Shown here: in pieces, positions 6,796 through 12,273 of the stretch | Numbering within the stretch: the first letter of the stretch is position 1 | Layout of the letters: every line of letters begins with the position of its first letter | DNA from: JAPYWM01 sp964489015 | GTDB lineage: Bacteria; Bacteroidota; Bacteroidia; SpSt-205 | Assembly: GCA_964489015.1 (NCBI GenBank) | Contig: CAZAXD010000036.1 | Coordinates: 1-12,273, forward strand | DNA: 12,273 nucleotides | Direction: 5' to 3' | The notes under the pieces: generated by a model | Told to the model about the DNA's origin: nothing | Database searches by the model: none | The model's input: the letters and a program-made list of their open reading frames with translations, nothing else | Position numbers and translations under genes: made by a program

Positions 6796-7617
6796 GCTAT
6801 CTAGGTCCTCGGCTTCTTTATCTACCTTCTCGGGGAAAAACAACCAAGCGGGACCGCCCCGGAGGTTTTGGGCGGGTAACTCCTGCATGCCCTTAATAAT
6901 GTCTTCTGCGTTTGACATAATGGCGATGACATCCGCTTCATAAAACGCAGCGGCATGCATGAGAATTTCTATCAGGGCAAGGCCGCGCCATAGAAACGGC
7001 TCATAAGGCAGGGGCGCTACGAGCCGTTGTAGGCTTTTATGCTGCTTCTCTAAGATAGTCAAGCGTGTCACGGGGAGGCCGATGACCGGTATATTGAGAC
7101 GCTTCAGTAAGCGGCGCGTCCCGGTGCGAGAAGCCAGGGGAAACTGACTATCGTATACGATTAGGACTCTTCTCCAGGTTATAAGGCTTTCTGGAAAGGT
7201 TAGTAAAACGGGAATCGTGGCTTTACGGATAAAGTGTCTAGCGTGAAAGCCCAAAACGCCTTCCTCCGATTCGTCACTGGTAGCGCCAATGGCTAGAATG
7301 TCGTACCGAGCTGCTTTGAGATGTTGACGGATGCCCTCGCTAACAAATTCTCGTTGTACAATCAGGCGCATACCCCGCCGTTCCCTGGCTGGGAGGATGT
7401 CGCTTAGGAAGGCTTTAAGCTTGGCATTGGCTTCTACCTCGGCTTCCGCTTCGATCTTTTCGATCACGCCGGCGGATAAGAAGGGGAACCCACGTGGCAG
7501 TTGATAAGCATGATATAGGTAAACCGTGGCTCTGAGGCGCTTGCGTAGCGCGGCTAAGGCCTGGACAAGGGCTTTAGTCGCCTCGCTGTAATCGATGCCT
7601 GCTAAAATACTTGCCAT
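6787..7617 (-). CDS. Tandem universal stress protein (UspA family)
   Basis: This 276-residue protein has two universal stress domains in tandem, at about 1-142 and 148-265. The first opens with the family's typical strand and turn (ILAGIDYSEAT, the Asp that usually contacts ATP) and ends with LAIGATSDESEEGVLGFHAR followed by IPVLLTFPE, which corresponds to the nucleotide-binding Gly-rich region, though the G-x2-G-x9-G(S/T) pattern is only partly kept. The second domain is more diverged: it keeps a RRVLIVYDSQ opening strand, but the region matching the ATP loop has no clear glycine motif. The protein is cytosolic and probably acts under stress or growth arrest; its specific role is unknown. 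It is transcribed away from the DUF349 gene, with an exact TAnnTTTG element five bases before its ATG, and its 3' end overlaps the E2 gene. Confidence 0.87.
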   Translation of the reverse strand: MASILAGIDYSEATKALVQALAALRKRLRATVYLYHAYQLPRGFPFLSAGVIEKIEAEAEVEANAKLKAFLSDILPARERRGMRLIVQREFVSEGIRQHLKAARYDILAIGATSDESEEGVLGFHARHFIRKATIPVLLTFPESLITWRRVLIVYDSQFPLASRTGTRRLLKRLNIPVIGLPVTRLTILEKQHKSLQRLVAPLPYEPFLWRGLALIEILMHAAAFYEADVIAIMSNAEDIIKGMQELPAQNLRGGPAWLFFPEKVDKEAEDLDSSE

Positions 7618-7622
7618 CTAAG

Positions 7623-7630
7623 CAAAAGTA
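7623..7630 (-). promoter_or_regulatory. Bacteroidota -7 promoter element, minus strand (TACTTTTG)
   Basis: Read on the minus strand, TACTTTTG matches TAnnTTTG exactly and ends five bases before the universal stress protein ATG at 7617. The predicted mRNA would be leaderless or nearly so. It is the exact inverted copy of the element at 7645-7652 that serves the opposite gene. Confidence 0.6.
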
Positions 7631-7644
7631 TAAGCTTTCTTTTG

Positions 7645-7652
7645 TACTTTTG
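7645..7652 (+). promoter_or_regulatory. Bacteroidota -7 promoter element (TACTTTTG)
   Basis: TACTTTTG matches TAnnTTTG exactly and ends nine bases before the ATG at 7662, so the DUF349 gene mRNA would have a leader of only about five bases. It supports the ATG at 7662 over an upstream in-frame TTG at 7611, which lies before the element. Confidence 0.55.
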
Positions 7653-7661
7653 TCGGGCTGT

Positions 7662-9512
7662 ATGGTGGAATCCCAAGCCCCAGGTCGATTACCAGCGGAT
7701 CCAGCGGTCCAAGCCCAAATCCAAGCGACTTTGAACGATCTCTTAGGATTGGGAAGCGGTGAATTACAGAAAAGGCTTTCGCAAGACAATCTGTCTTTGG
7801 CCGAGGTCGTTTTGCTAGCTGAGTATCTCGCTCAGCAGCCGTATGATCCGGCGTTTAACCGCCTTATGCAGGCGTTTGAGAAACATGTTCAGCGCCACTT
7901 TCCAAACTGGAAGCGAACCGAAGAGTCTAAGACGCTGGAGTTACTTCAGAAGCGCTTTGACGATGTACTGATTGCTTTCAAGCGAGCCCGCCAAGCTTAC
8001 GAAGAGCAGGGCGAGGCCGTTGCGCAGGAGGCCCGGGCGTTACTGGCAGAGCTAAGAAAGATCGTAGAGGGAGAGCAGATCGATGCACAGAGCCGGGTCC
8101 GCATGATCGCTGGAAAGTGGCGGCAGCTGCGCCCCCGCATCCTCCGCAAAGACCGCAAAGAATTAGTTGAGGCGTTCAAGAATTACTTTTTGCAGTTTGA
8201 TCAGATCTACGAGCGCTATAAGGACATTTTCGAACAGGAGCGCGAGTCGCTTTTAGGGCAGCGTCGGCGCATTATTGAAGAGATTCAGGCACTTTTTCCA
8301 CCTGAAAACGCTAAGCCCTCCACGGAGTTTTGGCAGCAGCAGCGGGATCGGCTCGCCCTTTTGCAGCGGGAATGGCAGGCCCTGCCGCTTTTGCGTGCCC
8401 GCGAAGAAGCGCAGCTGGCTAAGACCTATCGTGACCTTGTGCGGAAGTTCCGCGAGACTTATGCTCTATTCCGTTCGCAGGTCTATCAGCGTATCCAGAA
8501 AAACCCCGTCCTCCTTCAAGCGTACCAGCGTAAGAAGCAGATCATTGAGCTCCTAACCCCCCTGGTAGAACGCGAATATAAGACCTTAGATGAATGGCGC
8601 ACGGCGCAGAAGCAGGTCCAGGGGCTTGTGCGGGAGTGGCGTAAGCTCACCGAGGCTACACTCGCCCAAGACGACTCCAAGGAGGTACGACGACATTATA
8701 GTGCGCTCAATCAGCGCTTTGGCGAGTTACTGGATACCTTTTATGAAAAATCGGAGCATTTCAGCCGTGAGTACCGTCAGCAGCAGATTCGCCGCCTGAA
8801 AGAACAGGGGCAATCTATCCTGGCTCAGACCGAAAAGCTCCTCAAAAAAGACCTATCAGAAGCTTGGCGTCACTTCCATAGCTATGCGACGCAGTGGCGG
8901 CGGCGTGGACAGCGATTTAGCAAAGAGCCCGAGCTCCAAGCTCTCTATCAGGAGCTTCAGACTATGCGGCAAAAGCTTGTTGCGGCCCGCAAGGCTCGGG
9001 AAAAAGAACTCAATGACAACCTTGAAAAGCGCATCCACCTGCTCAACGAGCTCGATCAGCTTAGCGAAGCAGCCAAGCCAGCATCCTTAGACGCGTACAT
9101 TGAAAAGATCCTGGCTTATGAGCAGGCAGGTGAAGTTACGCCCTCAGCCCAGGAACGGCTCAACCATCGGTTGCGTCAAGCGATTCAGCGGTATCTCCAG
9201 GTGACTGGCCTGACTGAGGCGGCCTTCCAGGAGGCTTGGCTCAAAGCGCAGGTTGCTCGACAATCCCCTCAAGAAATTCAAAAGACCCTTCAATCCCTCA
9301 AGGCCCAACTCAAACGCCTCCAGTCAGACCTCAACGGCTATCAAAATACCTTGGCATTGCTGGCTAGGGGTAAAAGTAGCGATCCCTTGCGCCAGGAGCT
9401 TAATCAAAAGATTATCGACGCCCAAAATAACATCGCTCGGGTAGAGCAGACCATCAAACAGCTAAAGGCCTTGGCGAGTTCGCCGAATGCCTCGCCTTCC
9501 GCATCCGCCTAA
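7662..9512 (+). CDS. DUF349 repeat coiled-coil protein
   Basis: This 616-residue, highly charged protein is almost wholly helical and coiled-coil in character. It carries several copies of the DUF349 pattern: a Trp in a basic helix, then a helix ending in a phenylalanine-rich turn, as in WRKLTEA followed by HYSALNQRFGELLDTFYEK (about residues 326-365), and related units with Trp and FRE/FKN segments earlier. The C-terminal part (LLARGKSSDPLRQELNQKI, about 565-585, then a Gln- and Lys-rich helix) resembles the conserved tail of Bacteroidota DUF349 proteins. No enzymatic motif, signal peptide or membrane segment is visible from this start. The function of the domain is not established. It overlaps the RNA methyltransferase gene by 26 bases, so the two are likely cotranscribed and translationally coupled. 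The ATG at 7662 is chosen because a promoter element lies just before it. Confidence 0.85.
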   Translation: MVESQAPGRLPADPAVQAQIQATLNDLLGLGSGELQKRLSQDNLSLAEVVLLAEYLAQQPYDPAFNRLMQAFEKHVQRHFPNWKRTEESKTLELLQKRFDDVLIAFKRARQAYEEQGEAVAQEARALLAELRKIVEGEQIDAQSRVRMIAGKWRQLRPRILRKDRKELVEAFKNYFLQFDQIYERYKDIFEQERESLLGQRRRIIEEIQALFPPENAKPSTEFWQQQRDRLALLQREWQALPLLRAREEAQLAKTYRDLVRKFRETYALFRSQVYQRIQKNPVLLQAYQRKKQIIELLTPLVEREYKTLDEWRTAQKQVQGLVREWRKLTEATLAQDDSKEVRRHYSALNQRFGELLDTFYEKSEHFSREYRQQQIRRLKEQGQSILAQTEKLLKKDLSEAWRHFHSYATQWRRRGQRFSKEPELQALYQELQTMRQKLVAARKAREKELNDNLEKRIHLLNELDQLSEAAKPASLDAYIEKILAYEQAGEVTPSAQERLNHRLRQAIQRYLQVTGLTEAAFQEAWLKAQVARQSPQEIQKTLQSLKAQLKRLQSDLNGYQNTLALLARGKSSDPLRQELNQKIIDAQNNIARVEQTIKQLKALASSPNASPSASA

Positions 9513-10236
9513 GTTTTATCGGGCGCTCCGAGAAGCTAGTGCCCGGGCGGAGCACGGCCTTTACCTGGTAGAAGGGAGAAAGCTTGTTTTAGAGGCGCTT
9601 CATAGCCTGCCGTTGGGGCTTTTTCATGCTATATTGTGGGATGAACGTGAGCCTTTTCCTTTCGGGGAGGGCTTGCCGTTTGTGTACTTAGTGGATGAGC
9701 GGATACTAGCGCAGGTTACGACCCTGGAGACTCCCCCTACGGCCATAGCTATCTTACGGCTCGATGCGGCAAGACTCGAGCCGGCCAAGCAGCCAGCCCT
9801 TTTTTTGGAGGGACTCCAGGATCCCGGCAATGTCGGAACGCTTATTCGGTTAGCGGAGTGGTTTGGCGTTGGACAGGTGTGGCTCAGCCCTGAAAGCATC
9901 GATCCTCTTAACCCCAAGGTGATTCGGGCAAGCATGGGCAGCTGCTTTCGCGTGAAGGTTCACCGGGTTGTAGAGTGGCCAGCGCTTTTATTAGCCTATG
10001 GAGCCGTGGTCGTAGCTGATCGGTACGGCTCATCACCTGAGGTTATCGACTGGCAGCGGTGTGAGGGGCTTTACCTTGGCCATGAAGGCCAAGGCGTTTC
10101 ACGGGCTCCATCGCACTGGCCCCGTGTACACATTCCCAAGGCCCCCTCAGCCCAAGCCGACTCACTTAATGTGGCTACGGCTGGCGCTATTTTGCTGTAT
10201 GCCTGGCGATTTAGGTCCGATAGGTCACGTACTTAG
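9487..10236 (+). CDS. SpoU/TrmH-family RNA 2'-O-methyltransferase
   Basis: The 249-residue protein has the three motifs of the SPOUT class that methylates ribose 2'-OH of tRNA or rRNA using S-adenosylmethionine: motif 1 DPGNVGTLIR at 112-121 with the catalytic-type Arg121; motif 2 NPKVIRASMGS at 142-152; and motif 3 YLGHEGQGVS around 196-204 plus SLNVATAGA at 226-234, which forms the trefoil-knot cofactor site. An N-terminal substrate-binding domain (about 15-95, LYLVEGRKLVLEAL) precedes it, as in RlmB-like enzymes. Whether it modifies 23S rRNA or tRNA cannot be told from the motifs, so no symbol is given. It begins inside the end of the DUF349 gene, with no Shine-Dalgarno site or promoter element, and its end overlaps the opposing pdhB gene by 26 bases. 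Confidence 0.92.
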   Translation: MPRLPHPPKFYRALREASARAEHGLYLVEGRKLVLEALHSLPLGLFHAILWDEREPFPFGEGLPFVYLVDERILAQVTTLETPPTAIAILRLDAARLEPAKQPALFLEGLQDPGNVGTLIRLAEWFGVGQVWLSPESIDPLNPKVIRASMGSCFRVKVHRVVEWPALLLAYGAVVVADRYGSSPEVIDWQRCEGLYLGHEGQGVSRAPSHWPRVHIPKAPSAQADSLNVATAGAILLYAWRFRSDRSRT

Positions 10237-11194
10237 CGGCTTCTATTACCCGTTGCGGACTGGGCAAATAAGCCTCTACTAAAGTCGGTGCGTAAGGCAT
10301 AGGCGCATCGGCGCCGGTCACTCGCACAATCGGCGCATCTAAGTAATCAAAAGCATGCCGCTGCATCATAAAAGCCACCTCACTGGCGATACCTCCCAGA
10401 GGCCAGGATTCCTCCACGATGACCATGCGATTGGTCCGTCTCAGGGATTCTATAAGGGTCTGATAATCTATAGGTCGTAGAGTCCGAAGGTCGATCACTT
10501 CTGCGGAGATGGCCTCCTGTTCTAGCAGTTTAGCGGCATCTAGCGCCACATGGACCATCTTCCCGAAAGCTACGATCGTGACATCTGTGCCTGGGCGTTT
10601 GATATCTGCCTGGCCAATGGGAATCAGAAAGTCCGGATCCTCGGGCACTTCGCCCTTTAGGCCGTACATGAGCTCTGACTCCATCACGATGACCGGATCA
10701 TCATTGCGAATAGCGCTTTTGAGCAGTCCCTTTGCATCCCGGGGCGTAGCTGGAGAAACGACCTTTAGACCTGGTACGTTGGCGTACCAGTTTTCAAAGG
10801 ACTGGGAGTGCTGCTGAGCGAGCTGACCAGCGGAACCGCTCGGACCCCGAAATACAATGGGTACCGCAAACTGACCACCGCTCATGGAGAGCATCTTAGC
10901 GGCGTGATTGACTACTTGATCAATAGCCAGTAAGGCAAAGTTAAAAGTCATGAACTCGATCACGGGTCGTAAGCCTGCTACGGCGGCGCCGACGCCGATC
11001 GCAGCAAATCCCAGCTCTGATATAGGCGTATCGATGACGCGTTTCGGACCAAATTCTGCTAAAAGGCCTTCGCTTACCTTGTAAGCCCCGTTATATTCGC
11101 CGACCTCCTCCCCCATGAGAAAGACATTAGGATCACGTAGCATCTCCTCACGGAGGGCTGCGCGAAGCGCCTCGCGCATCTGCAGAATAGCCAT
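10211..11194 (-). CDS. pdhB: Pyruvate dehydrogenase E1 component, beta subunit
   Basis: E1 beta pairs with E1 alpha to bind thiamine diphosphate and decarboxylate pyruvate, passing the acetyl group to the E2 lipoyl arm. The 327-residue length is standard. Conserved features are GEEVGEYNGAYKVSEGL (28-44), the catalytic-site DTPISE60, the GxSGSAGQLAQQHSQ segment with His129, the ENWYANVPGLKVVSPATP region (134-151), and the transketolase C-terminal domain ending VTGADAPMPYAPTLVEAYLP. E1 alpha and E3 are not in the window; E2 is 4 kb away on the other strand. The gene has its own exact TAnnTTTG element although it follows comF closely, so it can probably be expressed apart from the operon ahead of it. 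Its stop lies inside the end of the methyltransferase gene. Confidence 0.95.
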   Translation of the reverse strand: MAILQMREALRAALREEMLRDPNVFLMGEEVGEYNGAYKVSEGLLAEFGPKRVIDTPISELGFAAIGVGAAVAGLRPVIEFMTFNFALLAIDQVVNHAAKMLSMSGGQFAVPIVFRGPSGSAGQLAQQHSQSFENWYANVPGLKVVSPATPRDAKGLLKSAIRNDDPVIVMESELMYGLKGEVPEDPDFLIPIGQADIKRPGTDVTIVAFGKMVHVALDAAKLLEQEAISAEVIDLRTLRPIDYQTLIESLRRTNRMVIVEESWPLGGIASEVAFMMQRHAFDYLDAPIVRVTGADAPMPYAPTLVEAYLPSPQRVIEAAKYVTYRT

Positions 11195-11198
11195 TGTG

Positions 11199-11206
11199 CA
11201 AAGTTA
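11199..11206 (-). promoter_or_regulatory. Bacteroidota -7 promoter element, minus strand (TAACTTTG)
   Basis: Read on the minus strand, TAACTTTG matches TAnnTTTG exactly and ends four bases before the pdhB ATG at 11194. Its first three bases are the TAA stop codon of comF. A weak CTTG that could serve as a -33 box lies about 21 bases further upstream. The predicted pdhB transcript is leaderless. Confidence 0.6.
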
Positions 11207-11875
11207 GGTACGGCGCTGGGTAATGCCCAAGGTCAGGATCCAAACAGACAGGCCGGCTGGCAAGCTGTGCAGCGCAGCCCGCAAGGTAGCGCCTGTCGTT
11301 AGTACATCATCCACTACTCCGATTACAGACGGCAAAGAGCCTCGTACGACGAAGGCCCCTTCCAATGACTGCCAGCGTGCAAGCTTCCCTTTATGAACTT
11401 GAGATTGGGTAGCGTGTATCCTTTCCCAGCTGTGCAGCAGTAAGGGCTTTTTCAGGGCCTCGGCTAAGCCCCGGGCGATCCAAGCTGCTTGGTTGTATCC
11501 GCGCCGACGAAGCCGAATACGACTAAGCGGCACCGGGACCAGGGCTTCGATACTGGCCACGGATGCTAGGGCCTCCGCTAGCAAGACCTTCCCCCAAGCA
11601 TAGCTTACACCATAAGCCACTTGGGGCTGTCCCTCGTATTTAGCTGCCTGAATGATAAGCCGGAGCGGACTACCTGCGGTATACCAGAAGCCTGCCATCG
11701 CGCCTGCAATAGGATAGTGGGGACGAAGCCGAATATAAGCTTCATTAGCTTGAGGAGATAGCCAAGAAAGAGTCTGCGGTAGGCGCAAAAAGCAGCGCAT
11801 ACATACGTGTCGCTCTGAGGTTATCAGCGGTGCTTGGCAGCTTGGGCACAAACGCGGATAGATCCAGTCCCACAT
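11204..11875 (-). CDS. comF: ComF-family phosphoribosyltransferase
   Basis: The 223-residue protein has the ComF layout: an N-terminal zinc ribbon with Cys10/Cys13 and Cys25/Cys28, then a phosphoribosyltransferase-type fold with the PVPL-x-R-x(3)-RGYNQA motif (114-130) and the PRPP-binding loop VVDDVLTTGATL (187-198). ComF proteins act in the cytosol, are tied to DNA uptake during natural competence, and their enzymatic substrate is unsettled. No other competence gene is in the window. Its ATG overlaps the stop of the TPR-tail gene by one base (TAATG), indicating translational coupling, and its own TAA forms the start of the pdhB promoter element. Confidence 0.93.
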   Translation of the reverse strand: MWDWIYPRLCPSCQAPLITSERHVCMRCFLRLPQTLSWLSPQANEAYIRLRPHYPIAGAMAGFWYTAGSPLRLIIQAAKYEGQPQVAYGVSYAWGKVLLAEALASVASIEALVPVPLSRIRLRRRGYNQAAWIARGLAEALKKPLLLHSWERIHATQSQVHKGKLARWQSLEGAFVVRGSLPSVIGVVDDVLTTGATLRAALHSLPAGLSVWILTLGITQRRT

Positions 11876-12240
11876 TAAGGGCGTTCCCCTCGCTTTAAGC
11901 GGGCTATTTCGTTATCGTAATAAGCTGCTTTGTCTGGGTAGCGCGCCTTGAGCTTTTCATAAATCTCTAGCGCTAGGGGTAAATCGCCTTGACTCCAGCA
12001 TAGGCGGGCCATGGTTTCCGTGTAGACGAGTGGTGGCGCTTGCGGCTCCGCTTCCGGGATGGCTATATTCCACCCGCTGCTTTCCTCAGAGGTCTTGGGT
12101 TCAAATGTCTCAATCAACTGCAAGAGCACGTCAATCGACGTAGGGCTAGTGCTGGATTCTGGCGGCGTACTCTGGCGCTGCTTTCGGGCTTCTAAGAGCT
12201 GACGAATAAACTCCTGCCGAATCTTATCTAAGTAAGCCAT
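11875..12240 (-). CDS. Short protein with C-terminal TPR unit
   Basis: This 121-residue protein has an N-terminal basic helix (about 1-20), a Ser/Thr/Pro- and Glu-rich linker (about 22-70), and one clear tetratricopeptide unit at about 73-106 (TETMARLCWSQGDLPLALEIYEKL, then a YPDKAAYY turn). From memory, Bacteroidota carry proteins ending in a very similar TPR tail, often longer; this one may be a shortened form. It probably acts as a protein-binding adaptor, but no partner is evident. It is the first gene of a unit with comF (TAATG overlap). The 33 bases upstream to the window edge hold no TAnnTTTG element, so the operon may start further out. Confidence 0.75.
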   Translation of the reverse strand: MAYLDKIRQEFIRQLLEARKQRQSTPPESSTSPTSIDVLLQLIETFEPKTSEESSGWNIAIPEAEPQAPPLVYTETMARLCWSQGDLPLALEIYEKLKARYPDKAAYYDNEIARLKRGERP

Positions 12241-12273
12241 CTGAGGTTTGAGAGCCTCTGGCGAAGACTGACT

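Larger units (their letters stand above)
7623..7652. repeat. Inverted repeat formed by two divergent -7 elements
   Basis: CAAAAGTA at 7623-7630 and TACTTTTG at 7645-7652 are perfect reverse complements with a 14-base spacer. The two arms are the -7 elements of two divergent genes, so the symmetry may just reflect two promoters. It may also act as an operator or let one polymerase exclude the other. The spacer holds AAGCTT at 7632-7637. Confidence 0.6.

Noticed and set aside
7611..7661. An in-frame TTG upstream start for the DUF349 gene that would add a lipoprotein-like leader ending in Leu-Ser-Gly-Cys
   Set aside because: The hydrophobic core is only about seven residues, the start would overlap the divergent stress-protein gene, and the promoter element at 7645-7652 lies after it. 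The ATG at 7662 fits better.
1..12273. A defence island, mobile element or biosynthetic cluster hidden in the region
   Set aside because: No transposase, integrase, restriction, nuclease or toxin-antitoxin genes and no long direct repeats are seen, and the genes are mostly housekeeping families with similar promoters.
1..12273. Frequent CTAG tetranucleotides (about 13 in the first 2.2 kb)
   Set aside because: This is only modestly above the random expectation of about nine; it means CTAG is not avoided here, as it is in many proteobacteria, but it is not a signal in itself.

Overview
The window looks like a compact stretch of chromosome from a member of the Bacteroidota. Four things point there. 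(1) Several ATG starts are preceded at very short distance by the group's -7 promoter element TAnnTTTG. (2) No start has a convincing Shine-Dalgarno sequence. (3) Some protein families look typical of the phylum: a long DUF349 coiled-coil protein, a short acidic protein ending in one TPR unit, and an uncharacterised protein next to an A-type Fe-S carrier. (4) Genes are packed with almost no spacers. The genus cannot be named from this sequence. I see no rRNA, tRNA, CRISPR array, insertion sequence or phage gene; the content is chromosomal housekeeping plus a few less common genes.

Layout, left to right. Plus strand: a 65-codon two-helix membrane ORF (4-201); a two-module AAA+ ATPase (202-1875); an A-type Fe-S carrier (1894-2217); a conserved uncharacterised protein (2225-2881). 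Minus strand: a polysaccharide flippase-like membrane protein (2858-4378). Plus strand: an indoleamine 2,3-dioxygenase-family haem enzyme (4407-5561), followed after 4 bases by the pyruvate dehydrogenase E2 subunit (5566-6795). Minus strand: a tandem universal stress protein (6787-7617). Plus strand: a DUF349 protein (7662-9512) overlapping a SpoU-family RNA methyltransferase (9487-10236). Minus strand: an apparent operon of a TPR-tail protein (11875-12240), ComF (11204-11875) and pyruvate dehydrogenase E1 beta (10211-11194).

How the genes work together. The E2 and E1-beta subunits belong to one complex but lie in separate, oppositely oriented units; E1 alpha and E3 are not here. The dioxygenase would convert tryptophan to N-formylkynurenine, but no later kynurenine-pathway gene is present. 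The remaining genes serve Fe-S assembly, envelope glycan export, stress response, RNA modification and competence/phosphoribosyl transfer.

The most notable signal is regulatory. Exact TAnnTTTG elements end only 4-5 bases before the ATG of four genes, and a fifth lies 9 bases before another. In two places the stop codon of the upstream gene supplies the first bases of such an element. If these promoters work, much of the region would be transcribed as leaderless or nearly leaderless mRNA. All three convergent gene pairs overlap at their 3' ends, leaving no untranslated space for terminators.
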